This document shows, in pieces, positions 23,354 through 37,467 of a DNA stretch of 64,000 nucleotides. Within the stretch, counting starts at the first letter, position 1, and each line of letters opens with the position of its first letter. The notes under the pieces are model-generated. The model made no database searches. It had not been told where the DNA came from and worked only from the letters and a program-made list of their open reading frames with translations. This stretch comes from Pycnopodia helianthoides (Eukaryota; Echinodermata; Asteroidea; Forcipulatida; Asteriidae): positions 27,645,848-27,709,847 of the forward strand of contig CM063244.1 in assembly GCA_032158295.1 (NCBI GenBank), given 5' to 3'. The translations under genes and the position numbers were made by a program.

Positions 23354-23660
23354 CTAAGCTTCGTTTCAACATCGTCGCTTTTCAGAATGATTGTGTGTTC
23401 CGTATGTAATGCACAGTTATGTTAATAAAGATTATCCTTAAATTATCAAGTAGTGAGGTTATATTAAAACTAAGGAACGTTTAGTATGATCATGGAGGAG
23501 GTAGAATTGGGCAATATGGTATGATTGCTGGCACTGTCACTAGTGTCAGTTATGTTTGACACAAATGTGTTCCGCCAGCTACGTATTGTAGCATAAATAT
23601 TTCACAACCCTTCGATGTAAGGTTTTCATTCATAAGTTGTTCACTTCTAAAACAGTATGC

Positions 23661-24400
23661 CTTTGTTTTTGTTTTCATTATTCGGGCATAACTCAAGATT
23701 GAAACTGAATTGAACCTTAAAACTCATCAGGCAATTGTACCTCGATATGAAGACAACACATTTGTCATGACGTCACGATGACGTCATCGGGTGTTGAATA
23801 ACAAGATTTTTAAAATTGAAAATTGACCATCTGCTTATTGCTGTAGTTTCGGCAATCTTTATACTACGATGTTCATAATTGGGCATCTTTTAGTTGAAGA
23901 ATGGGGCAACATTTCAAAAGTAAACCACAAAATCGTATGACCTTTACTTCCGGGTCGTTACCCTGGGTCGAAGTTTACCTTCGGGTTTTTTTCCTTCAAA
24001 AATCTGTTTTTTGCCTTTTTTTTACAACATAACTCAAGATTGAAAGTGAATTGAACATTGAAACTTGTCAGACAATTGAACCTTGGTATCAAGACGACAC
24101 AGACTTGATGATGTCATGATGACGTCATCAGGTATCAAATTACACTAATTCAAAGTTTAATATTTGTAAAAAATCATAACTCCTGAACCACATGTAGGAT
24201 TTTTACAATCTATAAAACATCGGACAGGTCGTTGAAAGTTCAAAAAACGCTACATACAATTTGACCCCATTTGACCTTGACCTCTGGTTCAAAACGGAAG
24301 TTGAAAATTTCAAAAATTCATATCTCAAAAACTACTTTTACTTTAGTCACAATTTTTTGATCAGGTTATAGGTCCTTGAGCTTTCTCAAACTTTTGCACA
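23661..24400 (+). repeat. 740-bp block duplicated at about 26725-27515
   Basis: The two blocks run nearly base for base from 'gcctttgtttttgttttcat' to 'ctcaaacttttgcacaga'. The second copy has an extra 45-50-bp tandem duplication near 27135-27205. This suggests recent copying within the array. Confidence 0.75.
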
Positions 24401-25013
24401 GAATACAGCACATCCAGTATTGGAATGGTTTCCAGTGAAAGATTATTCACATGTTGTGTTTCTCTTCTATTTTCTTGCCGAGTGTATGATGCACCACAGA
24501 GGTAGAAGTACATGTACATGTAGTATTTGACTAAATTTTTTAAGTCCAAATTTACGAGAGGCTTAGACTTGTATCTTCACGCAGTGTTGGTGTGAAAAAT
24601 AATTTCAACGGTATAAATGGTTTTAAAAGAAATGTTTTCTTCCTGAACCTTTTTTACAAGATAACTTAAGATTGAATCTGAACTGAACTTTGAAATTTGG
24701 CATAGGCCTACTGAAGTAACTTTCAACATTAAGACGGCACTTGAACATGATCTTGATGACATCATGAGGACATCTGAGAACATCATGGTGTTGAATCATA
24801 CAAAATCAAAGTTTGTTATTTCAAAAATTCATTTGATAACTATACATTAGATTTGTAAAAGCTGCAAGATATTAAAGGGAGTTTGAAATTTAATTGTAAA
24901 TTTCATTAAGGGACTAAAAGAGTGGCGGCATGGTATAAACTGGCCGTTTAAAACCGGTTGGCAGGGTCGTGGCCGTGCTATATTGCAAGGTCGTGACCCT
25001 GCTTTTCTGTAAA

Positions 25014-25097
25014 TTGTCAAGTGTCACGTCCCCCGGCTTCGTTTTGCGAAAGGTCAAAATGCATAAACGCTGAACGGTTTGGCGTACGCATGCGTTC
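25014..25097 (+). repeat. 84-bp direct repeat, copy 1
   Basis: TTGTCAAGTGTCACGTCCCC through GGCGTACGCATGCGTTC. It recurs without visible change at 25525-25608. Confidence 0.8.
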
Positions 25098-25524
25098 AAT
25101 GCTTCCGTTAGTTGTCTACTAAGATTGTTCCTGATTAAAATCATGCTAATGGAGAGTCCAAATCCAAAAAGGCTTTGACTTCTAATCTTCACTTGTGTGC
25201 TTCTTTGATCTGTAACTTTTCCAAGAGGTAAATTTACAGTAGTTTATTCAAAGTTCGAAATTTCACAAGTTATTTTGCAAGGTCAAACGTTTCTAAAGGA
25301 ATTGAAATAATACAGCTGGCTGATCCCATTTTCCATTTAAATTAGTGCATTATGTTAAACACAGATAACATGACTGTGCGTATTACATGTAGGGCAGTTT
25401 ACTGTGAGACTTTCTGTTGAAATAGAAACATTTTTTAGAAACATTCTAAACAAGTTATTGTATTTCGTTTATACATTGATAATAATGTGCTATGATTTAT
25501 ATAGTATTAGTGTCAATTTGATAT

Positions 25525-25608
25525 TTGTCAAGTGTCACGTCCCCCGGCTTCGTTTTGCGAAAGGTCAAAATGCATAAACGCTGAACGGTTTGGCGTACGC
25601 ATGCGTTC
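25525..25608 (+). repeat. 84-bp direct repeat, copy 2
   Basis: Same sequence as 25014-25097, 511 bp away. The sequence around the two copies differs. Confidence 0.8.
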
Positions 25609-26384
25609 CAATGAATTTTAGATTGAGTACTGGCATGTATTGATTGTCTCACGCGTAAGTTAGCGCCTGTGTACATGTATGTTTAAACAGTTCTCACTGA
25701 GTTTATCTTGCATGTTTAGACATGGCCAGGTGATCTCCTATTGACCTATCAGAATGGATGAATGGTCCTGGGTATTTATGAATAAATGTTAACAATACAT
25801 TGACTTTTCTTTAATGTGTTGTTTTATTGACATCCATAGAAAAGCAAAATACAAATGTTGTTTACACAGCAAGTGCGTGTTAACCGTTTTGTAACAGCCA
25901 TGTATTACATTCATGGGATAAGACAAAGTGAAAGTTTATTGTTTTACAAATTATTTTTTGTACTATGGTATTGTAAAGGAAATTTGTCATAATATGTGGG
26001 GACTTGTGAGACAAATCTTTTCCTAATGGAAATTCAGAGCAATAATTTATCTTTTATTTAATTCCATCATGACATCCCACTCAAACCGAAAATTCATATA
26101 TTTCATTCGACAAAAAATCCAACATCTGAACCAATCATTGCATTTTCACAATCATTTAAATCATCGCAATTAACTTCACAAACATCACCAACATAACACA
26201 CATACGACCCTACTTGACCTTGAATTCCAAAACCGCAAACGAGGTTTTACCTTTGAAAACATTATAACCTCTGAACCAGACATTTAATTGCTATGTTAAA
26301 TGTCGTCCCCATTTCATTCAAACACAATCTGACATCACTCACGAACACCTGTGTGTTTGTTGTTTACAAACACTGTACGTCTAG

Positions 26385-28795
26385 TTTTTTTTAGGTGTTC
26401 GTGCAATCTTCTTCTTCCGTGGAACTCTTCTCGGCAACATAACTCAAGATTTAAACTGAATTGAACCTTGAAACTCATCAGACAATTGAACCACAATATG
26501 AAGACGGCTTAGTTTTCATAACGTCACGATGACGTCATCAGGTGTCAAAATACAAGGTTTTTAAAGTTGAAAAGTGACCATTTGCTATGTGCTGTATTTC
26601 AATGAATTTAAAAGCTATGATGTTCATAATTGGGCATCTGATAGTTCAAGACTGGGGCAACATTTCAAAAGTTGACGTCAAAATATTATGACCTTTAGTT
26701 CCGGTCGTACCGGAAGGTCAAAGTCTGCCTTTGTTTTTGTTTTCATTATTCGGGCATAACTCAAGATTGAAACTGAATTGAACCTTAAAACTCATCAGGC
26801 AATTGTACCTCGATATGAAGACAACACATTTGTCATGACGTCACGATGACGTCATCGGGTGTTGAATAACAAGATTTTTAAAATTGAAAATTGACCATTT
26901 GCTTATTGCTGTAGTTTCGGCAATCTTTATACTACGATGTTCATAATTGGGCATCTTTTAGTTGAAGAATGGGGCAACATTTCAAAAGTTAACCACAAAA
27001 TCGTATGACCTTTACTTCCGGGTCGTTACCCTGGGTCGAAGTTTACCTTCGGGTTTTTTTCCTTCAAAAATCTGTTTTTTGCCTTTTTTTTACAGCATAA
27101 CTCAAGATTGAAAGTGAATTGAACATTGAAACTTGTCAGACAATTGAACCTTGGTATCAAAGTGAATTGAACATTGAAACTTGTCAGACAATTGAACCTT
27201 GGTATCAAGACGACACAGACTTGATGATGTCATGATGACGTCATCAGGTATCAAATTACACTAATTCAAAGTTTAATATTTGTAAAAAATCATAACTCCT
27301 GAACCACATGTAGGATTTTTACAATCTATAAAACATCGGACAGGTCGTTGAAAGTTCAAAAAACGCTACATACAATTTGACCCCATTTGACCTTGACCTC
27401 TGGTTCAAAACGGAAGTTGAAAATTTCAAAAATTCATATCTCAAAAACTACTTTTACTTTAGTCACAATTTTTTGATCAGGTTATAGGTCCTTGAGCTTT
27501 CTCAAACTTTTGCACAGAGATGATATCAATTTGACCTTAACTTCCGGTCGAAATTTCAAAAATTCATATCTCAAAAACTACCGATCATTTTACAGATTTT
27601 TTGTATTAGGTTGTAGAACGTTAAGCCTGCTCAAACTGTTGCACAGAGATAACAACATTTTGATTTTTACATCAGGTCGAAAAACGCGCACGTTTAAGTT
27701 AACCCGCATTGACGACGCGCGATGGTGAAAGAACACACGTAAACATAGGCTGTACCTGTACAGCCACACATATCTCACGTAACAGTTGACTGTCAATAAG
27801 ACGGTCAATTACGGTCAACCTCCTCTACACGAGCACTGACACGTGCAGTTTCATTGACGTTCTATGTTAAATGCATGTGTGATTATTTTTGCACGTAAAT
27901 GTATTGTGCTGTGGGGACCATGCTGGAATACATTCCGCATCCGTCGGTGTTAGAGCTCATATTGCACCCCAGCGGATCATCCATCTAATTATTTGAAAAA
28001 TTCTTAACTCCTGAACCACACGTTGGATTTTAACAATTCAAACATCGAAAATTGATATTTAATGTTTCATTAATTACAAATCCTGAACCACATGTTTTAT
28101 TTTTATCATCTATAAGTCATAAGAAAGGACTCAGAAGACTCCATCAACGCTACCAAGTGTGACCTCATTTGACATTGCCTTCCGGTTCAAAACGGAAGTT
28201 GAAACTTTATATTTGAAAAAATCAAAAGTTCTGAACCACATATTAGATGTTTACAATCCATCCATCATCTAAAAGGTCTTCATAAACTAATCACGCGCTA
28301 CACAAAATGTGACCCTTTTTAACCTTGACTTCCGGTCTAAACCGGAAATTGATGTTTAAATTTTGAAAAATTCATAACTCCTGAAACAGGCATTGGATTT
28401 TTTCAATCCATATATCATCTGAAAGGTCATAAATAAATTGGCACGCACTATTCAAAATGTGACCGGTTTGACCTTGACTTCCGGTAAAAACCGCAAGTTG
28501 AAATGTCATGTTATAAAAATTCATAACTTCTGAACCACGTATTGGATTTTTACAATCTAAACATCGTTGGGATGATATGTAACAACTTAAGAAACGATAC
28601 ACAAAGTATGATCTCATATGACTTTGACTTCTGGTTCAAACCGGCAGTTGAAGTTTTATATTGAATGAATATAACTCCTGAACCAGAAATTGGACTGATA
28701 AGGTAAAATGTTGTCACCAATTCAATCAATCACAACTTTAATGAAATAACTCACGAACACCTTGTTTTTGTAATTGACAAAAACTATATTTCTAG
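26385..28795 (+). mobile_element. Repeat unit 4
   Basis: Opens with a truncated AGGTGTTCGTGCAAT after a T run. It ends with a diverged hairpin (TTTTTGTAATTGACAAAAA) and TTTCTAG. It includes the second copy of the 740-bp block and a run of 'ctcctgaaccacatgttgga' / 'gacttccggtctaaaccgga' modules spaced roughly 150-200 bp apart. Confidence 0.55.
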
Positions 28796-30205
28796 TTTTT
28801 TTTAAGTTTTTCTTCTTCTCAGTGGGCTTTGTCCACAAAAAAACGCATAGTTGCGAGGCCTATATCAACTTTAAACTTTACATGTAGGTGTATTGCAACT
28901 AGCAGATGATACAGAAGTTGTGCCGTCATGATGACGATATCGGGTGTCAAATTACAAGCAATTTAAGTTCAAAAAGTGACGTCATGCCAATGCCTGTATG
29001 TCTCTGAATATTGTAGCTACAATATTCATATTTGGGCATATGGTAGACCAAGACATGAGCAACATTTGAAAAGTTAATTTCAAAATCGTATGACCTTTAC
29101 TTCTAGGTCGTTACCCTGGGTCGAAGTTTGCCTTTGTTTTTGTTTTTCTTGAAAAACATCATTTTCGGGCTTGTCTACGGCATAACTCAAGATTGAATTT
29201 GAATTTAACATTGAAACTCATCAGACATTTGAACCTCAATATCAAGACAACACAAACTTGATGATGTCATGATGACGGCATCAGGTTTTGAATAACAATA
29301 AATCAAAGTTTAATATTTGTAAAAAATCATAACTCGTGAACCGCATGTTGGATTTTTACAATCGACACATCATCGGACAGGTCGTTAAAAGTTCAACAAA
29401 ACCTACACAAAACTTGACCCCATTTGACCTTAACTTCCGGTTCAAATTGGAAGTTGAAAATTTCAAAAATTCATACCTCAAAAACTACTTTTACTTTAGT
29501 CACAATTTTTTGATCAGGTTATAGGTCATTGAGCTTTCTCAAACTTTTGCACAGAGATGATATCAATTTGACCTTAACTTCCGCTCGAAATCAGACGTTA
29601 AAGCCCACGAGTGTGATTACCCGCGTTTAAACTATGTATAGTGCTAAAGCACTGTGGCTGGCTGTTCCGCTCTACTGATCACAGGGGGCAAAGTCCATTT
29701 GGCATTAGGCTATGCATAGAGCAAGGCTGTATGGGCTGTGTTGGTCAAATCCAAATGTGATCATTTTTGCCAGATAACAAAAGACACACTTCGCAAGATC
29801 AAGCAACCTTCAAACTCGGCACATGGTTAGCTCTTTACCTGTAGAAGACACCGCTTTCTTTGCGTCATAATGACGTCATTATGTGTTCAATTAAATTGAA
29901 ATAAAGTTTAATATTTGAAAAATTCTTAACTTATGAACCGTGCATGGATTTTTACAATCCATACATCATCGGAGAGGTCTTCCAAAAATAAACAAATGCT
30001 ACACATGGTGTGACCTCAATTGACCTTGACTTCCGGTTGAAAGCAGAAGTTAAGTATTAACGTTTGCATTTATTTCCTGTGTAATAAATTTACTTCCGTG
30101 AAATTTCAAAAGCTATCAACAATCTTTTCATCAATTTAATTAAACACTGACCCCTTTGATAGCCGAACACCTCAGTGTTTGTTTGTACAAATACTTAAGC
30201 TCCAG
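28796..30205 (+). mobile_element. Repeat unit 5 (1.4 kb)
   Basis: T run, TTCTTCTTCTCAGTGGGCTT start block, the standard module order, hairpin GTGTTTGTTTGTACAAATAC, terminal CCAG instead of CTAG. Confidence 0.6.
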
Positions 30206-31320
30206 TTTTTTTTTAAGTTTGTCTTCTTCTTCTTCTGCGTGGCGAGTGTCCGCACCAAAATGCACAAATGTAAAAATTGTATCAACTTGAAACTTTACAT
30301 GTAGGTAGAGTATAAATTGTAGATGAACCTAAAAGTTAAATCGTCATGATGACGTCATCGGGTTAGATTAATTATAAGCTTAATATTTGAAAAAAATCAT
30401 AACTCATGAACCACACATTGGATTTTTACAATCTATACATCATCGGAGAGGTCGTCCAACACTTAACAAGTGCTATACACAGTTTGACCCCATTTGACCT
30501 CGACTTCCGGTTCAAAACGGAAGTTGATAACATCAAAAATTCATATCTCAAAAACTGCTTTTATTAGAGACTAAAATGTTAACACCGGATTGTAGGTCCT
30601 TGAGCCTTCTCAAACTTTTGCACAGAGATGATATCAATTTGACCTTAACTTCCGGTCCAAATCAGACGTTAAAAACCACGAGTGTGATTACCCGCGTTTT
30701 AACTGTGTATAGTGCAACCGTGTATTGTGCAAAAGGACTGTGGCGGGCTGGCGGGCTGTTCCGCTCGACTGATCACAGGGGGGGCAAAGTCCATTTGGCA
30801 TAGGCTATGCATAGAGCACGGCTGTACGGGCTGTGTTAGTCTAATCCAAGTGTGAGCATTTTTTTCAGATAACAAAAGACACACTTCCAAAGATCACACA
30901 ATCTTCTTACTTCGCACATAGTTAGCTCTTCACTTGTAGAAGACATCGCTTTCTTGACGTCATAATGACGTCATCTGGTGTTCAATTAAATTAAAAAAGG
31001 TTTAACATTTGCAAAATGCATAACTTATGAACCGCGCATTGGATTCTTACAATCTACACATCATCGGAGAGGTGTTCCAAAAATAAACAAACGCTACATA
31101 GTGTGTGACCTCAATTGACCTTGTCTTCTGGTCGAAAGTGGAAGTTAAGTAGTAACCTTAGCATTTTTTTTCCTGTGTATGAAATGTGCTTTCCGTGGAA
31201 TTTCAAAAGCTCTGAACAATCTTTTTATCGATTTAATTAAATAGTTGACACATTAACACAACGCTGACCCCATTGATACCTGAACACCTCGTGTTTGTTT
31301 GTACAAACACTAAGTGCTAG
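30206..31320 (+). mobile_element. Repeat unit 6 (1.1 kb)
   Basis: Standard short unit ending GTGTTTGTTTGTACAAACAC, TAAGTGCTAG. Nearly the same as the next unit. Confidence 0.6.
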
Positions 31321-32422
31321 TTTTTTTTATAGTTTTTCTTCTTCTTCTGCGCGGCGAGTGTCCGTACCAAAATGCACAGTTGTAAAAATTGTATCAACTT
31401 GAAACTTTACATGTAGGTAGAGTATAACTTGTAGATGAACCTAAAAGTTGTATCGTCATGATGACGTCATCGGGTGTCGAGTTACATTAATTATAAGCTT
31501 ATTATTTGAAAAAAAATCATAACTCATAAACCACACATTGGATTTTAACAATCTATACATCATCGGAGAGGTCGTCCAACACTTAACAAGTGCTAAACAC
31601 AGTTTGACCCCATTTGACATCGACTTCTGGTTCAAAACGGAAGTTGATAACATCAAAAATTCATATCTCAAAAACTGCTTATATTAGAGACTAAAATGTT
31701 AACACCGGATTGTAGGTCCTTGAGCCTTCTCAAACTTTTGCACAGAGATGATATCAATTTGACCTTAACTTCCGGTCCAAATCAGACGTTAAAGCCCACG
31801 AGTGTGATTACCCGCGTTTTAACTGTGTATGGTGCAACTGTGTATTGTGCAAAAGGACTGTGGCGGGCTGGGGGGCTGTTCCGCTCGACTGATCACATGG
31901 GGGCAAAGTCCATTTGGCATAGGCTATGCATAGAGCAAGGCTATACGGGCTGTGTTAGTCTAATCCAAGTGTGAGCATTTTTGTCAGATAACAAAAGACA
32001 CACTTCCAAAGATCACACAACCTTCAAACTTCGCACATAGTTAGCTCTTCAATTGTGGAAGACACCGCTTTCTTGACGTCATAATGACGTAATCAGGTGT
32101 TCAATTAAATTTTAAAAAGTTTAGAAATATTTGAAAAGTTAATAACTTATGAACTGTGCATCGGATTTTTACAATATATACATCATCGGAGAGGTCTTCG
32201 AAAAATAAACAAACGTTACACTTAGTGTGACCTCAGTTGACCTTGTCTTCTGGTTGAAAGCGGAAGTTAAGTGGTAACCTTAGCATTTATTTCCTGTGTA
32301 ACAATTGTGCTTTCCGTGAAATTTCAAAAGCTATCAACAATCTTTTCATCGATTTAATTTAACACTGACCTCTTTGATAGCCGAACACCTCGGTGTTTGT
32401 TCGTACAAACACTAAATTCTAG
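31321..32422 (+). mobile_element. Repeat unit 7 (1.1 kb)
   Basis: Close copy of unit 6. Ends with the perfect hairpin GTGTTTGTTCGTACAAACAC, then TAAATTCTAG. Confidence 0.65.
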
Positions 32423-33610
32423 TTTTTTAGTTTTTCTTCTTCTCGGTGGGCTTTGTCCACCAAAAAACGCATAGTTGCAAGGCCTATATCAACTTGAAAC
32501 TTTACATGTAGGTAGATTGCAACTAGCAGATGATACAAAAGTTGTGGCGTCATGATGACGTCATCGGGTGTCAAATTACAAGCAATTTAAGTTCAAAAGT
32601 GACGTCACGCCAATGCCTGTATGTCTCTGAATATTATAGCTATAGTAGTTATATTTGGTCATATGATAGACCAAGACATGAGCAACATTTGAAAAGTTGA
32701 CGCAAAATTCACATGACCTTTATTTCCGGTAGTACCGGAAGGTCAAAGTTTCCCTTTGTGTAATTCTTTAAAAAAACACTTTCCTTGTAAAACAATAATT
32801 TCTGTATATCAGATCAACTTCTAATTAAGACCATGTTAGGACCGTATTACAACCTCCATCAGGTAGTTGTGACGTCATGATGACGTCATCAGGTGTCAAA
32901 ATACAGTAAATCAAAGTTTAATACTTCAAAAAATCATAACTCGAGAAGTAATTTAGCTATTAATTCAATCTATACGTCATCGGAGAGGTCTTGAAAAATG
33001 TAGCAATTACTACACAACATGTTACACTATGACCTTGACTTCCTGTTCAAACCGGAAGTTGAAAATTTCAAATTTTATACTTTAAGAAATATTCATACTT
33101 TTTACACATATACTACTCACAAATAATACACCATGTTGTAGGTCTACAAGCGGTCTCAAACTTTGCCACACAGATGTTACCTATTTGACCTTCACTTCCG
33201 GTTGAAATCGGGTATGCATTGACCCGCTGTTAAACCGCGGGAAATTAACTGCACTGAAAGCACACACACAATGCGTGATCTATAACAGTTGCATTGTGAG
33301 CGGCTTTTCGTTCTATTGACGTGCTTGTACATGCTTGTACTCTAGTCTCTGTTCAAGGTTCATGCATCCTGATTTTGGCAATAGTTTGTTAGTCTCTAAA
33401 ACAGCCGTCCATGCAAACCTGGCTTACAATCAAATGCCAGGCTTTTGTTCGTTAGCTTTTTTTTACTTTTGCTAAAGTGTGTAGCTTGTTAGGTACGTCA
33501 CAAAACAGAAATGGCACCAAATTCAACTAAATGCAATAGCTGAGGCGTTGACACAACCCATTAATAGCCGAACACCTCGGTGTTTGTTCGTACAAACACT
33601 TAAGCTCTAG
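32423..33610 (+). mobile_element. Repeat unit 8 (1.2 kb)
   Basis: Standard short unit ending in the perfect hairpin and TTAAGCTCTAG. Its last base is followed at once by TTGAGGTGTTTGTGC, the 5' end of the next unit. Confidence 0.65.
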
Positions 33611-36600
33611 TTGAGGTGTTTGTGCAGAAGCGCCAACAACCCATTGTTTTTGTTCGTGTTTTTTTTTGAGGTCTTCGTGCAACAGCGCGAACAACTCATT
33701 GTTTTTGTTCGTGTTTTTTTGAGGTGTTCGTGCAACAGTGCCAACAACTCATTGTTTTTGTTCGTGTTTTTTTTTTTTTTTTTTTTTTTTTTTGAGGTGT
33801 TCGTGCAACAGCCCGAACAACTCATTGTATTTGTTCGTGTTTTTTTGAGGTGTTCGTGCAACAGCGCGAACAACTCAATGTTTTTGTTCGTGTTTTTTTT
33901 TTTTTTTTTTTTTTTTTTTAGTTTTTATTCTTCTTCTCAGAGTTTTTTGTCTGCAAGCAAATGCATAGTTGTTAAACTTACATGATCTTGAAAATTTACA
34001 TGTAGGTATACATTAACTTGTAGATGATTCTAAAAGTTGTGCCGTCATGATGACGTCATCGGGTGTCAAATTACAAGCAAATTTAGGTTCAAAAAGTGAC
34101 GTCATGCCAATGCCTGTATTTCTCTGAATATTTTAGCCACATTTTTTATATTTGGCCATATGATAGATCTCGACACGGGCAATCTTTAAAAAGTAAACAT
34201 CTAAATCGTATGACCTTTACTTCCGGGTCGTTACCCTGGGTCGAAGTTTGCCGTTGTTTTTTTTTCTTGAAAAACATCACTTTCGGGCTTATTTACGGCA
34301 TAACTCAAGATTGAAATTGAATTGAACATTGAAACTCATCAGACATTTGAACCTCAATATCAAGACAACACAAACTTGATGATGTCATGATGACGGCATC
34401 AGGTTTTGAATTACAATAAATCAAAGTTTAATATTTGTAAAAAATCATAACTCGTGAACCGCATGCTGGATTTTTACAATCGACACATCATCGGACAGGT
34501 CGTTAAAAGTTCAACAAAACCTTCACAAAACTTGATCCCATTTGACCTTAACTTCTGGTTCAAATCGGAAGTTGAACATTTCAAAAACTAATATCTCAAA
34601 AACTACCAATTATTTTAGTTTATTTTTTGTATCCAGGTGTAGAACGTTAAGCCTGCTCTAACTTTTGCACTCAGATGACAACATTTTTACCTTTACATCA
34701 GGTCGAAAAAGGCGCACGTTTAAGTTGACCCACAGTGACAACGAACGATAGTGAAAGAACACAGGAACATGTACATGTACATGTACACATATACGCACAC
34801 TGTAGGCTTTGCGTAGTGGTGTGAATTTTGTGCACGTTTGGACATGTCACAGTTTATCGTACTTTTAACAATGGCGCTACGCAGCAGAAATGAGTGATTT
34901 GTATCACTTTTATTATGTGAGAAAATGCAAGCAGAAAAGGATTGACATTGGTTATGTTTTGATCCTACACCGAAATGAACGGACGTGACATCGGTTTGTC
35001 GAGGGCAATTCAGACCGGCACTCACGGCAGTGTTTATCGGCGCGACACGGTGAATACAACGGTAAGCTTCGTTTCAACATAATCACTTTTCAAAATGAAT
35101 GTGTCAAGTAGTGACGTTTTTAAAACTAAGGATCGTTTAATGATCATGGAGGAGGAAGAATTGGGCAATGGGGGATTGGTATGATTGTTGGATTGGTCAC
35201 TAGTGTCAGAAAATGGTCAGATTTGATGAATTTGTTCCATCAACTATTAATATTATTATGCCATAACTGTGTTACAACCTTTCGATAAAGTTTCTCCAAA
35301 GGTTAAGATTTATAAGTTATTCACTTCCAAATCAGTATGGGCACTTTCTATGTATTAAATTATAATCTTGAAATGTTTTAAGTCTCGAATTTTGTTTATT
35401 TTACAAGTTAGTACAGTGATCAAGGAACATATGGAACAGAGTCTGATGGCGGGATGAGTTGAGAGTCTGATGACTGGGTCAGGACTGGTACACAGAAAAA
35501 GAGTTGCAGCTGTCAATATGAACCATCTTTTTTAGTCTTCACTGCTCCTGTCAGTTGTCAACTATATACCTGGCCAAAATCATGATTATGGATGGTCTTT
35601 TCTTGAGAGGTAAATTTACAGTAGTTTATTGAAAGTTCAAAATGACACAAATTATTTTGCAAGGTAAAATATTTCCAAAGGAATTGAAATAAAACTTCTG
35701 GTTGAGCGGTTTTGAGCCCATTTTCCTTGTAATTCATTGCATTTCTTGTTGGTATGGATAACATGACTTTGCGTAACTAATACTGTGAGACTTTCTATTC
35801 AAAGAAATTTACATATTTTAGAAACATTCTAAACATTACAACGTTATTGTAAATTTGTTCATGCATTTAAAATATTGTGCTATGATTCTTATAGTGTTAT
35901 ATGATTTTTTTTTTTTGAGACTTGATAGGTTATGAAAAAATGTCTGAAGATATTTTCATCAACTCATACTCTGTTTATTGTTTTTTCTTCATCAGAATAC
36001 AGCACATCCAGTACCGGAATGGTCTACAGTGATGTTCCATTCCTTATTTCCCTGCCGAGTCACTGTATGATGCACCATGGAGGTAGAAATAGTATTTGAC
36101 TCAGTTTTTTAATAGTCTAACTTCACAATTGAGGCTTAGACTCGCATCTTCATGATGTGCCTTTGTATTGCACAACTATTCTAAACAAATGTCTTCTAAG
36201 GTTTAATTTTTTCTCAAGTCTAAATAAACAAAACGTTCTGTACAGAAACCAAAATTTAAAAATCAAGCAAGCCATTTATAAATTGCAACTAAAATCTTAC
36301 ACAATGCTTGACTTATTTGAAGGTTATCATCATCAAGTGTAATGAACAATCATTGTTCATCCACCGATACGTAATGAGAATCCAAATTTATTTGAAATCC
36401 TTTGAACATTTCTAATAATTATAGCTTAATAATGTCAACTTGAACAACATAGCTTGTGTGAACTTGTGATTTATGATGAATCAATAAAGAATAAGTTTTC
36501 ATTAAACAATAAATTAGCTTTTAATAGTGAATGGCTTTATACTTAAAATAGTTGTGTGTGTATTTCAAAGCCTCTTATCGAGATCTGCATCCAAGATGAA

Positions 36601-37467
36601 AGGGAACTCACAAAATTTATGCTATTGTATTAAATGACAATATTAAACCTCTGCCCTTTCAAATATATGGCGACGTCGTCAATTTACACACCGCCCTCTT
36701 GTGACAAATATTGTTTCATAAAATCGTAACCCTTGTAATGGAAATGAACATGAAATCTTGCACTATTCTGGTTCAAACCGGCAGTTGAAGTTTTATATTG
36801 AATAAAACTCCTGAACCAGGCAATATAAAATTTGTTAGTAACAAAAACACGTTTTTTTTCATCATGACGTCATCGGGTGCCAAGTTACAGTAATTCAAAG
36901 CTTAGTACTTAAAAAATCATATCTCCTGAACCGCATGTCATAAAGTTGTATTGTTTATTTTGTCTTGTAGCTTACAGCACTTGTGACATTTTGTTCATAC
37001 GGAAGACCCAACCCTGAACTTTACTTCCGGTCCAAACAGAAAGCTCAAAAATTTAAATAATCATATCTCCTGAATCATATGTCATAAAGTCTTAATCTTT
37101 GTGCTGCTTGCTAGGTTAAAACACATTGTGACATTTTATTTGAAGCATGACCCCACTTTGACCTTCCCTTTCGGTCAAAACAGGAAGTTCTAACTATACG
37201 AAACTCTAGTGTCTGTTCAAGGTTCTCTTTGTCAGTCTTTAAAACAGCCGTCCATGCAAACCTCGCTAACAATCAATTAACGTCAGGCTTTTAATCGTGT
37301 GCTTTTTTATAGACTTTTGCTAAAGTGTGTAGCTTGTTAGGCACCCAACAAAACAGTAATAGCACCAAATTCAACTGAATGCAATAGCTCAGGCGTTTAC
37401 ACAACACTGACCCCATTATAATAGCCGAACACCTCAGTGTTTGTTCGTACAAACACTTAAGCTCTAG
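33611..37467 (+). mobile_element. Repeat unit 9 (long, with 5' hairpin array and kinase-like insert)
   Basis: Starts with five or six tandem 5' hairpin units (33611-33900). It then follows repeat unit 1 closely, including the captured region. Ends with the perfect hairpin and CTCTAG. Confidence 0.6.
34975..35061 (+). pseudogene. Kinase-loop-like exon fragment, copy 4
   Basis: 29 open codons from ATG with AIQTGTHGSVYRRDTVNTT and the ACG|GTAAGC donor. The second fragment follows at about 35998-36080, in the 21-nt-deleted form. Confidence 0.4.

Larger units (their letters stand above)
21572..26384 (+). mobile_element. Repeat unit 3
   Basis: Opens with two variant 5' hairpins (21591-21621 and 21650-21678) and ends CACTGTACGTCTAG. 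It contains many TGACGTCA and CTTCCGG modules, a decayed kinase-loop fragment at 23267, and an 84-bp direct repeat. A 740-bp block (about 23661-24400) is shared with unit 4. Confidence 0.55.

Noticed and set aside
33607..33985. Similar repeat-derived open frames on both strands
   Set aside because: Same hairpin tandem repeat as at 9564-10165. No start context, splice sites or protein family.
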